From contig NZ_MRCE01000013.1 in assembly GCF_001904725.1 (NCBI RefSeq), positions 62,001 to 126,000 of the forward strand: 64,000 bases of DNA. The letters run 5' to 3'. Position numbers and translations under genes: made by a program. Within the stretch, counting starts at the first letter, position 1. The number at the start of each line of letters is the position of its first letter. The stretch comes from Phormidium ambiguum IAM M-71. GTDB taxonomy: Bacteria; Cyanobacteriota; Cyanobacteriia; Cyanobacteriales; Aerosakkonemataceae. Below the pieces are notes generated by a model. The model was not told the DNA's origin. It worked only from the letters and a program-made list of their open reading frames with translations, and did not search any database. Below are positions 42,130-51,970 of this stretch, in pieces.

Positions 42130-44139
42130 TTAATGAGAACTGGGTTTTTGTTGCAAAGGTATTTCAATGATAAATTCTGTACCTTGTTGTGGTGCAGAAT
42201 TGCACTTTAAACTACCTCCATGTTCCAGAATCACTCTACGAGAAATTGATAATCCTAAACCTGTTCCTTTCCCTACAGGTTTTGTAGTAAAAAAAGGGTC
42301 AAAAATTCGCGCATGAAGGGATGGTGGAATACCTGAACCATTATCTAAGATTTGAATCTGAACCGATGAATTTTCGATTACTTGAGTGCGAATATAAATA
42401 GTTGGTAATTGCTTGGTAGTTGTTGAAAATGGATAATGACAGTGGAGATATTTTGAGCGATTTATTTGAGTTTCGACATCTTGCTCTGACTCATTTTCTA
42501 GGGCATCGATCGCATTACTAATAATATTCATAAATACTTGATTCAGTTTTCCAGCATAACACTCAACTAGGGGTAACTCTCCATATTCTTTGATTACTTG
42601 AATTTTCGGCTTACCTGAGTGCGATCGCAATCGATTATTTAAAATTAATAATGTATTATCAATTCCTTCGTGAATATCTGCTAGCTTTATTTCCGCTTCA
42701 TCTAAGCGAGAAAAGTTACGCAAAGAATTGATGATTTCATTAATTCGCTGTGCCCCTGTTTCCATAGAAGATATTAACTTTGGCAAGTCTTGAGATAAAA
42801 ATTCTAACTCAGTTTCTTCTATTGCTAATTGCACTGCTGGTACTGGTTCTGGATAATGCTGTTGATAAACTTGTAACAGAGATAAAAGATTACCAAAATA
42901 TTCCTTTGCATGAGTGATATTGCCTTGAATGAAACTTATTGGATTATTAATTTCATGGGCAATTCCCGCCACCATTTGACCTAAGCTAAACATTTTTTCA
43001 TTTTGCACTAGTAAAACCTGCGCCTGTTGGAGATCGAATAAAGCTTTTTTTAATTGCTCTGTTTGCTCTTGCAAATTCTGGAAAGTTAACTCTAAATTTG
43101 CATTAGCACGCGCCAATCTTTCTTTATCTTTAGCTTTTTCCAAGCGAACTCCCAAAATCCGGCAAGCTGCTAGCAATAATTCTTGTTGATGATAGCCTTG
43201 AATATTTTGAAAATTCTCTGATGATAGAGTGATTACACCGATAACGCTACCATCTATTGCCGGAATCGGAAAAATACCAATAGCACGAATTGCCGGATGA
43301 CAAAATTCGTGAATAGCATGAGGATGACTGGAATAATCTTCAATAAACAGAGGTTTGCCTGTTTCTACAACTTGCCAAAGTAATCCTTGACCTTTGGGAA
43401 TTCCCTTATATAAAGCTGCTTCCATTTCTGCAATTCTTGGTTCGCCAAAGGTAGCTAAAAGTTCAGCCGAAACGTAATTTGTTAAAGGATAAGCTTGATA
43501 GTTTGCTTCCTGACTAACAATTTCTTTGATATCACCGAAAGTACAATTGCTGGATTGTACTAGGTAACTGAGTGCAAACTTGGCAATTTCCTCTACATTA
43601 CTAGTACTTTGTAAGTGTTCAGTTAAACCAAATAAAAAGGAGAGCCTTTTTACTTCTTCGTTCAATTGATGCTGACTGGTAACATCTACTAATAATCCAT
43701 TCCAAAAAACATTGCCGTTAGCTTGTAATGAAGGTTGGGCATCCCATTGAATCCATTTCTGTTTTCCTGAAGGCAAAATAAACCTTCCTACCCATCTCCA
43801 CGAATGCAATTTTTTAGCAGAATTTAATATGGATTCATGAAAATCTTCTCGATCGTCAGAATGAATCATGGACACCAGAATTTCTGTCTCTAATTCCATC
43901 TCTGCTGATTCCATCTCAAAGAATTCCTGAAAGCTTGGACTAAGAATTAGAAAACTCAGAGAACCATCTTTACGAAGTAAAAATTGATAAACTAACCCTG
44001 CGACGTTATTCAGTGGAACTTGCGCTTTCTTGGAAGTTGCCCAAGAAATGTTGGTAGGCTGTAGTTGATTTGCTTCTTTGCTTTCAGAATATAGCTGATG
44101 ATGCGAAGGCGCAACAATCTTCAAGTGTTTGGAGATCAT
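42130..44139 (-). CDS. PAS-GAF sensor histidine kinase
   Basis: The 669-residue protein has a PAS-like domain (about 45-155), a GAF domain (about 165-335; QVVETGKPLFIEDYSSHP), a coiled coil (335-380) and a HisKA region with phospho-acceptor His395 in AGIAHEINNPISFI. A HATPase domain follows with LDNGSGIPPSLHARIFDPFF and KGTGLGLSISRRVI. No membrane segments, so it is cytosolic. It lacks a receiver domain; no response regulator is next to it. The ligand is unknown. Upstream is a 610-bp AT-rich region. Confidence 0.9.
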   Translation of the reverse strand: MISKHLKIVAPSHHQLYSESKEANQLQPTNISWATSKKAQVPLNNVAGLVYQFLLRKDGSLSFLILSPSFQEFFEMESAEMELETEILVSMIHSDDREDFHESILNSAKKLHSWRWVGRFILPSGKQKWIQWDAQPSLQANGNVFWNGLLVDVTSQHQLNEEVKRLSFLFGLTEHLQSTSNVEEIAKFALSYLVQSSNCTFGDIKEIVSQEANYQAYPLTNYVSAELLATFGEPRIAEMEAALYKGIPKGQGLLWQVVETGKPLFIEDYSSHPHAIHEFCHPAIRAIGIFPIPAIDGSVIGVITLSSENFQNIQGYHQQELLLAACRILGVRLEKAKDKERLARANANLELTFQNLQEQTEQLKKALFDLQQAQVLLVQNEKMFSLGQMVAGIAHEINNPISFIQGNITHAKEYFGNLLSLLQVYQQHYPEPVPAVQLAIEETELEFLSQDLPKLISSMETGAQRINEIINSLRNFSRLDEAEIKLADIHEGIDNTLLILNNRLRSHSGKPKIQVIKEYGELPLVECYAGKLNQVFMNIISNAIDALENESEQDVETQINRSKYLHCHYPFSTTTKQLPTIYIRTQVIENSSVQIQILDNGSGIPPSLHARIFDPFFTTKPVGKGTGLGLSISRRVILEHGGSLKCNSAPQQGTEFIIEIPLQQKPSSH

Positions 44140-44749
44140 TAGATTTGCGTTTCCACTTAACGAGGAGTGACTTTGAATAATTAATTCATTGATAAATTAA
44201 CCTTCGTATCATCTAGAAATTTAAAAAATAAATTTAATATCAATATTAAAACAGAGATTTAATATAATTACATTTTACCAAAGATAGATATTTATTGTGT
44301 AAAGTTTTTTACCAAAAAAAGCAATCTAACGAAAGTAGGATCTATTCTTTACGATTGATTTAAATATTTGGCAATCGCTTTACAGTTTCTTTATTAATTT
44401 TACAAAACTTAATCACTGCTTCTTATTTATTAGATTTAATTAAATCTATTTGCTTAGATTTTTAAAGATTTTTTTTAACTGTATGATAAACAAGGAATAT
44501 TCAAGTTACTAAAACCTTTTTTTCTTTCGTTGGTAAAGATAATTTAAGATATGTTTAAAAATTTATAAGATTATTTTAATTAATTAAAAGCAACAATAAG
44601 ACTTCTTCAATTTTTAAGTTCATAAGTGATAAAATTGACATAAATACGCCTACTTCTTAAGATAGATGTGTCTAAAAAATAACCAGAATAAATTCGGTAA
44701 TACAAAAGGATTTAAGAGCTAACTCATTACAATCTATTGGTTAAAATAT
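44140..44749. other. 610-bp AT-rich intergenic region between divergent histidine kinase and EAL genes
   Basis: Very AT-rich with many poly-A and poly-T tracts. It must carry promoters for both divergent genes, but I could not choose reliable -35/-10 pairs. No hairpin with convincing stem, small gene or known repeat was found. Confidence 0.5.
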
Positions 44750-45838
44750 ATGTTACAAAATTGTAGTCGTTGTGAAACAATACCGAACAAAATTGAGGGT
44801 AAAGGAACGTTGTATTTATGGTTTCCTGTAGGACACACTACAGCCAAGGTAATTTCTGTTTTAGATAAAATAAACCAAAATTACCAGATGCTCGAAGATA
44901 ATGAAGGTTGCAAAGTATCTTATGATACAAACAATGAAGAATTAGTTAATTTACTAGCAACTAAATTAACTAATAAAGAATTAAAAGAAACACAAGCTTT
45001 ATGGATTTTAGGGACAGAAGAACCGCAATTTCGTGATTTTTCTCGTGTTACTTCTCTACATAACTTTATTAGTCTGAATAAGGCTGAGTGGTTATTAGAT
45101 CTATTAGCATCGGAGCGTCTAACTTGTCATTTTCAGCCAATTGTATATGCTGAAGATACATCGAAAATTTTTGCCCAAGAAGCGTTACTGCGCGGATTTG
45201 ACGAACAAGGAAATTTAATTAGTCCGGGGCGAATTTTTTCTCATGCTAATGATGCAGGGTTGGTGTTTAAATTAGATGCTTTGGCGCGACAAATTGCGAT
45301 TCGTGAGGCTAATCAACATGGTATTGAATCGTTGATTTTTATCAATTTTTCGCCTACCGCCGTTTACGATCCGACTACTTGCTTACGCATGACTGTGCGG
45401 GCAATTAATGAGGTGGGTATTCCTCACGATCGGGTGGTTTTTGAAGTAATGGAATCAGAACAACCACCAGATATTAAACATTTAATTAAAATCTTGAGAT
45501 TTTACCAGGATGCAGGTTTTCAGATTGCGTTAGATGATTTTGGAACAGGGTATTCCAACTTAAACTTAATTACTGAATTGTCTCCGAATTTTATTAAGTT
45601 GGACAGACATTTAATTTCTAATATAGATCGAGATCCCCATAAGGCATTGATTACCCAAAAATTGTTAGAAATTGCTCAACATTTGCAAATTCAAACTATT
45701 GCTGAAGGTGTAGAAACTGTAGAAGAATTAAATTGGGCACAGGAACACAAAGCTAATTTCATCCAAGGTTTTTTAATTGCTAAACCTCAAAGCCCACCAG
45801 TAACAACTACGCCTAATATAAAACCTAAAAGTAGCTAA
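44750..45838 (+). CDS. EAL-domain c-di-GMP phosphodiesterase
   Basis: The 362-residue protein has an N-terminal 110-residue region with a CSRC motif (residues 5-8) and an EAL domain at about 115-350. All catalytic positions are present: EAL at 144-146, Asn199 in INFSP, Glu232 in FEVME, Asp262-Asp263 in DDFGTGYSN, Lys283, Glu319 in AEGVET and Gln339. So it should hydrolyse c-di-GMP to pGpG. The N-terminal region looks like a small sensory domain. Located opposite a histidine kinase, it could link signalling to the glycan and motility state; this link is inference. Confidence 0.9.
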   Translation: MLQNCSRCETIPNKIEGKGTLYLWFPVGHTTAKVISVLDKINQNYQMLEDNEGCKVSYDTNNEELVNLLATKLTNKELKETQALWILGTEEPQFRDFSRVTSLHNFISLNKAEWLLDLLASERLTCHFQPIVYAEDTSKIFAQEALLRGFDEQGNLISPGRIFSHANDAGLVFKLDALARQIAIREANQHGIESLIFINFSPTAVYDPTTCLRMTVRAINEVGIPHDRVVFEVMESEQPPDIKHLIKILRFYQDAGFQIALDDFGTGYSNLNLITELSPNFIKLDRHLISNIDRDPHKALITQKLLEIAQHLQIQTIAEGVETVEELNWAQEHKANFIQGFLIAKPQSPPVTTTPNIKPKSS

Positions 45839-46059
45839 ATTTATGTGTGATTTTTGTCAGAGGTAAGTGCGATCGCAAATCTTCAGGTAATTTTACTGAG
45901 AGAAAATTTCTATTTCTGGGGAAAATGCGATCGCAATTTTTGAGATAATTTCTCTGTAACTCAAGTGTTCAAATCGCTGTCAATTTCCGTATTTATCAGG
46001 AATCTGGAGTGTGATCGATAGTTATAAAATTAACTACAAAAGCAAACTCTAACTCGATT

Positions 46060-46602
46060 ATGAAAGCTAGTATTCTACCAATATTAACCTCAATATCACT
46101 GGTGTGCATCGCTTGTCAATCTAACCCACAGACACAACAGCCTTCAACCTCAACAACACCCGTTTCTCAAACTTCTGCTAGCACATCTGCTGCAACTCCC
46201 AAAAGTTCTTTACCAGCAACCCAAACTTATGATTTGCAAGTAAATGATCCGCAAGTTGTAGCCAGATTAACTCAAATTGCCTTTACTGATGACAGTATTG
46301 TTGTCAGTATGGCATTTACAAATGTTAGTCAAGAAGCTATTCAGCTGAACGCTAAAGATGACTTTATCTTGAGAGACGATACTTCATATAACACCAATCA
46401 GTATCGTTTATTAGTTCCATCAGATAATCCTAAAATCCAAATTCAACCAGGAACAACTCTGAAAGGACAATTTGTTTTCGTTGGTAGAGTTTCACCGCAA
46501 GCGACTAACCTAAGTATTGCGACAAATTCTAGTTTGCCTAGTTATTCTCGTTTAAAAAACTTTCCTTACATAAATTTCAGTAATTTATTAATTCAAAGGT
46601 AA
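46060..46602 (+). CDS. Putative secreted or lipoprotein-like protein
   Basis: The 180-residue protein has a hydrophobic N-terminus with a lipobox-like end (SLVCIACQS) and a long Thr/Ser/Pro/Gln linker to residue 55. A beta-rich domain follows (residues 60-178; VVARLTQIAFTDDSIVVSMAFTNVSQEAIQL). It resembles DUF4352-like immunoglobulin domains. The gene is 7 nt from the OmpA-domain gene, so the two likely act together in the envelope. No specific function is known. Confidence 0.7.
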   Translation: MKASILPILTSISLVCIACQSNPQTQQPSTSTTPVSQTSASTSAATPKSSLPATQTYDLQVNDPQVVARLTQIAFTDDSIVVSMAFTNVSQEAIQLNAKDDFILRDDTSYNTNQYRLLVPSDNPKIQIQPGTTLKGQFVFVGRVSPQATNLSIATNSSLPSYSRLKNFPYINFSNLLIQR

Positions 46603-46609
46603 CAGTAAA

Positions 46610-47503
46610 ATGACTAAGCTAATTAGACAGCTAAACTTGCTGTTTGCCTTAATTGCTGTGGTGGGTTTTTCCTATTTTGACTTTCGCCGGAATAACATTT
46701 ATCCCAAAGTTACCACATTAGAAATAGTTCCAGTTTCCGTTTCCCAATTAGAAGTTGTATCTGCCAATTCCACAAGTTTAGAAACAGCAAATCAAACTAC
46801 TTCTACTACTCAGTTACAAACCGAAAATCAAAATGTTTCTTCGAGTAAATTAGAAGTTGAATCTTCTAGTTCTAATTTAGAAGTACAAAATTCCCCAACT
46901 CTGACTACAGTAGAAACAGAAAAACAACCCGTTCCTTCAACTAAAGTAGAAGTTGAATCCTCAACTAACACAAATGTAAAAGTAGAAACCTACCCGACTC
47001 CCGCTACTAAAATAGAAGTCGAAACTCAACCCGTTACACCTAGCGAAGTAGAAGTTGAAACCCCGCAACCGACAAAAATTACAGCGGCTACAGTAGAAAA
47101 GACTATAACTGAATTAAAAGCCGAAAAAACCAAATTAGGCATCAAAATCAACCTGCCAGAACATATCTTATTTGACTTTGACAAATACTACGTTCGCGCC
47201 ACCGCAAAACCTACCCTAACCAAAATCAATCAACTTTTAAGTTACTACGGTAAATCAGACATTGTAATTAACGGACACACTGATAGTAAAGGTAATGACG
47301 CTTATAACGAAAAACTCTCTCAACTCAGAGCCGCAGCAGTAAAGTATTACTTTATTAATGTGTTTAAAGTGCCAGCAACGCGACTACAAACCAAAGGATT
47401 AGGCAAAACTCAACCTATTGCACCAAATAATAAATCTGATGGTTCAGACAATCCAGATGGGAGACAAAAAAACCGACGAGTAGAAGTAATCATTAAAACT
47501 TAA
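46610..47503 (+). CDS. OmpA-domain envelope protein with repetitive linker
   Basis: The 297-residue protein has an N-terminal membrane anchor (LLFALIAVVGFSYF) and a disordered linker (40-170) of repeats such as TKVEVES, TKIEVET and SEVEVET. A C-terminal OmpA peptidoglycan-binding domain follows (about 180-297; ILFDFDKYYVRATAKPTL, INGHTDSKGND, NKSDGSDNPDGRQKNRRVEV). The NGHTDSKG and R-N-R-R-V patterns bind meso-diaminopimelate in the family. It probably tethers the membrane to the cell wall. Seven nt after the lipoprotein-like gene. Confidence 0.87.
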   Translation: MTKLIRQLNLLFALIAVVGFSYFDFRRNNIYPKVTTLEIVPVSVSQLEVVSANSTSLETANQTTSTTQLQTENQNVSSSKLEVESSSSNLEVQNSPTLTTVETEKQPVPSTKVEVESSTNTNVKVETYPTPATKIEVETQPVTPSEVEVETPQPTKITAATVEKTITELKAEKTKLGIKINLPEHILFDFDKYYVRATAKPTLTKINQLLSYYGKSDIVINGHTDSKGNDAYNEKLSQLRAAAVKYYFINVFKVPATRLQTKGLGKTQPIAPNNKSDGSDNPDGRQKNRRVEVIIKT

Positions 47504-47514
47504 AACCTAAAAAT

Positions 47515-47555
47515 TATCTGTGTTTATCTGTGTTTATCTGTGGATATCTGTGGTG
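47515..47555. repeat. ATCTGTGTTTATCTGTGG repeat element (copy)
   Basis: Two units of TGTTTATCTG followed by TGGATATCTGTGG lie just after the OmpA-domain gene. Same family as 36777-36826 and 51891-51935. Confidence 0.75.
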
Positions 47556-47595
47556 AAAATTCTAGGACTTATGTGGATTACCAAAATGTTTGCTA

Positions 47596-47623
47596 GTAGA
47601 GACGTTTCATGAAACGTCTCTAC
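47596..47623. repeat. Perfect 28-bp palindrome (GTAGAGACGTTTCA and its complement)
   Basis: GTAGAGACGTTTCA is followed directly by its reverse complement TGAAACGTCTCTAC. It is a widely dispersed palindrome type in filamentous cyanobacteria. It lies 11 nt past the metK stop on its strand and may end metK transcripts. Confidence 0.85.
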
Positions 47624-47633
47624 AGCTTACTGT

Positions 47634-48896
47634 TTAACTTACAGGAACAGAAAGTTCTTGCTTAAGAGCATCTTTTAACAAAGAAGCTTTGTCAGTTTTT
47701 TCCCAAGGTAGGTCTAAATCTGTGCGTCCTAAATGTCCGTAAGCGGCAACATTTTGATAGAAACGACCGTTTCTTTCGGCAGGTAAATTGCGTAAATTAA
47801 AAGCGGCAATAATTCCGGCTGGACGTAGTTCAAAATTGTCTTTAACTAAATTTAGTAAAGTATCATCATCTACCTTGCCAGTTCCGAAAGTATCGATCAT
47901 CATACTTACAGGACGAGCTACACCGATCGCATAACTAAGTTGTACCTCGCACTTTTCTGCCAAACCAGCAGCAACAATATTTTTCGCCACATAACGGCAA
48001 GCATAAGCGGCGCTACGGTCTACCTTTGTGGGGTCTTTACCGGAAAAAGCACCGCCACCATGACGAGAGTAACCGCCGTAGGTGTCCACAATAATTTTCC
48101 GACCAGTTAAGCCGGAATCACCTTGGGGGCCACCAATTACAAATTTACCTGTAGGATTGACTAAAAAGCGAGTTTGTGCATCTGGCTTAATAGCAATATC
48201 AGAAAAAACTGGAATGACAACAGCATCCCAAAGGTCTTCTTTAATTTTGGCTTGTACTGCGCTTTCGTCAGTAATATCGCCAATGGTAGCAGTATGCTGA
48301 GTGGAAACCAGGATGGTGTCAATACCCACAGGTTTTCCATCTTCATAAGCCACAGTTACTTGAGTTTTGCCATCTGGACGCAAATAAGTTAACTGTCCAG
48401 TTTTGCGAACTGCGGCTAATCGGCGAGCAATTCGGTGGGCTAAACTGATTGGCAAGGGCATTAACTCAGGGGTTTCGTTGCAAGCGAAGCCAAACATGAT
48501 ACCTTGATCTCCGGCACCAATGGCATCGAAAGCATGAGAGTCATCTTGTTCACGAGTTTCGTGGGCGGCGTTTACCCCTTGGGCAATGTCGGGGGATTGC
48601 TCATCTAAAGCCACTAACACGGTGCAACTGTGTGCCGCAAAGCCGTTCTCGGAATCAGTGTAACCAATTTCGGCGATTTTTTGGCGAACAATATCGACGT
48701 AATTAACGTGGGCTTTTGTCGTAATTTCTCCGGTAATTAGCACTAAGCCTGTGTTAACTACAACTTCTGCGGCTACACGGCTATGGGGGTCTTCGGTGAG
48801 TAGCGTATCTAAAATAGAATCAGAAATTTGATCGCAAATTTTATCAGGATGACCTTCGGTGACAGATTCGGAGGTGAACAGGTAGCGACGAGTCAA
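47634..48896 (-). CDS. metK: S-adenosylmethionine synthetase
   Basis: I place the start at TTG 48896, giving 420 residues beginning [15 protein letters not shown], because AAGGAGG lies just upstream and cyanobacterial MetK starts there. A 15-codon longer frame is open but unlike the family. The family motifs are present: [53 protein letters not shown] split across the active site, and KNIVAAG. It makes SAM from ATP and methionine. I looked for a SAM riboswitch upstream and found none. Confidence 0.95.
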   Translation of the reverse strand: MTRRYLFTSESVTEGHPDKICDQISDSILDTLLTEDPHSRVAAEVVVNTGLVLITGEITTKAHVNYVDIVRQKIAEIGYTDSENGFAAHSCTVLVALDEQSPDIAQGVNAAHETREQDDSHAFDAIGAGDQGIMFGFACNETPELMPLPISLAHRIARRLAAVRKTGQLTYLRPDGKTQVTVAYEDGKPVGIDTILVSTQHTATIGDITDESAVQAKIKEDLWDAVVIPVFSDIAIKPDAQTRFLVNPTGKFVIGGPQGDSGLTGRKIIVDTYGGYSRHGGGAFSGKDPTKVDRSAAYACRYVAKNIVAAGLAEKCEVQLSYAIGVARPVSMMIDTFGTGKVDDDTLLNLVKDNFELRPAGIIAAFNLRNLPAERNGRFYQNVAAYGHLGRTDLDLPWEKTDKASLLKDALKQELSVPVS

Positions 48897-49373
48897 AGGT
48901 AGCTCCTCCTTAAAGAATGTGGGCTGGTAACAAATGAACAATTTGGGCTGAATTCAACCACTGTAACCAGCCATCATAACAAGATTTACACCGTTAAGCA
49001 GACCGAGTTTTGGTTTATTAAGTAATTGGTTTTGATTTGGCTGAAAATTAATCTGTAATTCAATATTGCTTTTGTAGCCAGACACTTCTTTTGCTCTGTG
49101 TTTCGCTCAATAGAATAAGCGCAAGTGCAGGCTACGCTAAACTGTCACGCATTTAAATTAATTATTGAGGTTGCAGGGGGGCAGGGGAGCAGGGGAGAGT
49201 ATTAGAATACATTTCTTCGATTTCCCAATAATCCAATTTAAATGCGGAACAGCTTATGAGAAATTAAAGTAAGTAATTGCAATAGAGGTGTATTACTTAC
49301 GGTTCAGGAAATTTCTGATTGAGAAGTTGAAGTAATTTTCTAGATATATTTAAGAATAAGTGAGAACCGAGTG
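48897..49373. other. Intergenic region between divergent metK and FHA genes
   Basis: About 475 bp. Next to metK is its ribosome site. The right part holds a 117-bp inverted-repeat element (49139-49255). Promoters for both genes should be here; none stands out. No riboswitch-like conserved fold was recognised. Confidence 0.5.
49139..49255. repeat. MITE-like element with CGCATTTAAATT inverted ends
   Basis: The left arm starts AAACTGTCACGCATTTAAAT and the right arm is CAATAATCCAATTTAAATGC through AGCTT, an imperfect inverted repeat of about 30 bases. Between them is a GCAGGGG-rich tract (49173-49198). A half copy is at 13720-13750, also next to a G/C-rich tract. Confidence 0.7.
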
Positions 49374-49895
49374 ATGAACGAAATTACTTTTGAATGGCAA
49401 GAAGCAGGTCACATTAGAAAAGTGGTTATTCGTGACCAACAACTTAGTAAAAATCCCGGTACAGTTAGGTTGGGTCGTGACCCTGTTAAATCTGATATCG
49501 TATTAACTCATCCTACAGTTTCGGGTTTGCACGTAGAGATATTTTTTAACCCAAGTTGTTATTGTTTTCAGGTGCGAAACTTGCGTCAAAGTAATCCGCC
49601 TGTGGTGGATGGAAAAATTTTAATTCAAGGTGAAATGACTTTAGTTCAGGGTAGTACTATTTGTTTGGGACAAACTGAAATTAAGGTTGTTGCTGTAAGT
49701 TTGGCAGGTAGTAGTGTGCCTCCGACTATTTTAATGCCGCCGCAACCTGGAAGTCCGGGAAATCAAATTTATGGTTTAAAATGTCCGAAGTGCGATCGCA
49801 TTTCTCCTTTTGAACGGTTAGACTTAGGTTGTCCTTGGTGCGGGACTTCCTTAGCAGCAGCTTCTAGCGTATTAATGTCTCCGAATACTCACTAA
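49374..49895 (+). CDS. FHA domain protein with C-terminal zinc ribbon
   Basis: The 173-residue protein (from ATG 49374; GTG 49371 is alternative) has an FHA domain at about 10-110. The FHA phosphothreonine-binding pattern is VRLGRDPVKSDIVL and THPTVSGLHVEIFF. A C-terminal four-cysteine zinc ribbon (CPKCDRISPF, LGCPWCGTSL) follows. FHA domains read phospho-Thr on partner proteins made by Ser/Thr kinases. The second gene, an FHA-oxidoreductase fusion, is 13 nt downstream, so the pair is cotranscribed. No similar characterised protein is known to me. Confidence 0.82.
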   Translation: MNEITFEWQEAGHIRKVVIRDQQLSKNPGTVRLGRDPVKSDIVLTHPTVSGLHVEIFFNPSCYCFQVRNLRQSNPPVVDGKILIQGEMTLVQGSTICLGQTEIKVVAVSLAGSSVPPTILMPPQPGSPGNQIYGLKCPKCDRISPFERLDLGCPWCGTSLAAASSVLMSPNTH

Positions 49896-49908
49896 TTTTT
49901 CTGCAATT

Positions 49909-51876
49909 ATGAATTCTCAACCTCTACAAATTCGGCTGATTTGGCAAGACCCTGTAACTGGAGAACGACGAGAACCTTTGTTAAATCTTCCCGTTGCTTT
50001 GGGGCGAGAGTTTGCCCAAATGCCTGCTGAAATTAGAGGTTTGCGTGTTTCTCGAATTGTATTAAATACTCCGGGTATTTCTCGGTTTCATGCTTTAATT
50101 GATATTGAATCGAATGGGTTAGTCGTAATTGACCAAAATACTGTTAATGGTACGTTAGTTAATGGTCAGCGACAAGTGCGATCGCTATTAGCTAATGGGG
50201 ATCTTATCCAAATAGCTGATTATCAAATTACCGTTTCTTTTGCAACTCCGGCACCTTTAGTTTCTACAATTCCCCAAACAATTAACTTTAATCCTGAAAC
50301 AGATTTACCTGAGTCAGTAATTGTGGCTCCACCTACTCCTGTAGGACAAAATTTTCCACTTAACTTTCAATCACAACAAGTAAATGTTCAAGATTTATAT
50401 GCAACTGGTAACGCAATTGACGAAGTTGATTATACAGCAATTGGTGCAGGTTTAGGAAGTTTTGTTTGGGTAGATTTATTGCGAATTTGTGGTGTAGAAA
50501 CCAATCAAATTGTCGCTTTAGGTTTGGAAGAAAAACCTTATGCACGCTATCAACGTTTATGCCAGAATTCACAAATTCCTGCTTATGAAAGATTGCGATC
50601 GAATTCTGATTCTTGCCCTGATAATATTTGGGGTTGGCCGAGTTATGCTTTAAGAGAAGCTTGGCATGATTTAATTAAAGGGAAAGTTACTGACTCTTTA
50701 GGTTATTTGTGGCAAGTTTTTGCCGAACCTACTTTTACTCAAACTTATACTCCCCGTTCGGGAAATGTGTTTGCGGCGATCGATCGAGAAGCACAAAGAA
50801 TTGGTTGGGATAAAATATTTCGTAATGGCAGTGTCAGGGCAATTCGCAAAACAACAGATGGGCGTTATGCCATTTCTTATTCGCGTCGTCGTTCCAGCAT
50901 ATCAGCCCCAGATTATGCTTTTTTAATCACTAAATTTGTGCATTTAGCCACAGGTTATCCCGCCATTCAATTTTTACCAGATTTACAAGAATATCGGCAA
51001 CAAACTGGTGATTTTAAATCAGTTGTCAATGCTTACGAAGACCATCATCATGTTTATGAACATCTAGAAAGTCAAGGTGGTACAGTTTTAATTCGCGGTC
51101 GAGGAATTGTAGCTTCCCGAATTATTCAAAGGATTTATGAAGCAAGGCAACATAATAAGTATATTTCAATTTTACACTTAATGCGATCGCCTAAACCTGA
51201 AGGTAACAAATTTGCTTCCGCCCAACGCCAAGTCGAAAATCATTATGAATTTCAACCCTTTAATTGGCCGAAAGCTTGTTGGGGTGGCGACTTGAGAGAA
51301 ATGTTAGAAAAAGCCGATCCTCATCAAAGAAAAGAGTTATTAAAACAATGGGGAGGCACGACAACTGCCGATCGAAAAGATTGGAAACGCATAGTTAATC
51401 AAGGTATAAAAGAAGGTTGGTATCAAATCACTTTTGGCGAAGTAGAAAAAGTAGAACGCGATGCCCATAATCGAACCGTTACTTACATTCAAGAACATGG
51501 ATTAAAAGGTCAGATTCGCCTCGAAGCAGATTATATTATTGATGCTACTGGATTAGATGCCCATGTCATAGCCAGCCCTTTATTAAATGACTTAGTAAAA
51601 CAATACAATTTGCCATTACTTGATAATGGTAGGTTTGCTTTATCTAATGATTTTGAAATAGTAGAAATGCGGAATCAACGAGGTAGAATATATGCTAGTG
51701 GTGCCATAACTTTAGGCAATTCTTATGCCGCAGTTGATAGCTTTTTGGGTTTACAATACGCGGCGCTTTGTGCGGTAGATAGTTTAGCTGCTGTTAAAGC
51801 ACCAAAATTACATAAACTCAATCCAATTACTTCTTTTATTCAATGGTTAAAATGGGTTGCTAATCAGTCTCCTTAA
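49909..51876 (+). CDS. FHA domain fused to FAD/NAD(P)-binding oxidoreductase
   Basis: The 655-residue protein has an N-terminal FHA domain (about 8-125; LGREF, SRIVLNTPGISRFHALIDI, NGTLVNGQRQ). A flavin/NAD(P)-binding oxidoreductase part follows from about residue 175 (VDYTAIGAGLGSFVWVDLLR, a GxGxGS-like loop; TVLIRGRGIVASRIIQRI near 390, second dinucleotide loop; ADYIIDATGLDAHV and IYASGAITLGNSYAAVDSF near the end). The second half resembles N-hydroxylating monooxygenase or NAD(P)-binding_9 proteins. Fusion of a phospho-Thr reader with a redox enzyme is rare. A four-helix membrane protein follows 94 nt later. Confidence 0.8.
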   Translation: MNSQPLQIRLIWQDPVTGERREPLLNLPVALGREFAQMPAEIRGLRVSRIVLNTPGISRFHALIDIESNGLVVIDQNTVNGTLVNGQRQVRSLLANGDLIQIADYQITVSFATPAPLVSTIPQTINFNPETDLPESVIVAPPTPVGQNFPLNFQSQQVNVQDLYATGNAIDEVDYTAIGAGLGSFVWVDLLRICGVETNQIVALGLEEKPYARYQRLCQNSQIPAYERLRSNSDSCPDNIWGWPSYALREAWHDLIKGKVTDSLGYLWQVFAEPTFTQTYTPRSGNVFAAIDREAQRIGWDKIFRNGSVRAIRKTTDGRYAISYSRRRSSISAPDYAFLITKFVHLATGYPAIQFLPDLQEYRQQTGDFKSVVNAYEDHHHVYEHLESQGGTVLIRGRGIVASRIIQRIYEARQHNKYISILHLMRSPKPEGNKFASAQRQVENHYEFQPFNWPKACWGGDLREMLEKADPHQRKELLKQWGGTTTADRKDWKRIVNQGIKEGWYQITFGEVEKVERDAHNRTVTYIQEHGLKGQIRLEADYIIDATGLDAHVIASPLLNDLVKQYNLPLLDNGRFALSNDFEIVEMRNQRGRIYASGAITLGNSYAAVDSFLGLQYAALCAVDSLAAVKAPKLHKLNPITSFIQWLKWVANQSP

Positions 51877-51890
51877 TCTGGGATTTTTTA

Positions 51891-51935
51891 CCACAGATAT
51901 CCACAGATGCACGCAGATAAACACAGATGTAGATG
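51891..51935. repeat. CTGTG-type repeat, inverted copy
   Basis: CCACAGATATCCACAGATGC and ACGCAGATAAACACAGATGT are the reverse complement of the motif at 36777-36826. They lie between the FHA-oxidoreductase and membrane-protein genes. Confidence 0.72.
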
Positions 51936-51970
51936 TATTCTTAAGGTTGATACAAAAAATCTAAAATCTC

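Noticed and set aside
48897-49130. Possible SAM riboswitch upstream of metK
   Set aside because: I looked for the conserved SAM-I/SAM-II type cores and a matching terminator stem and found none.
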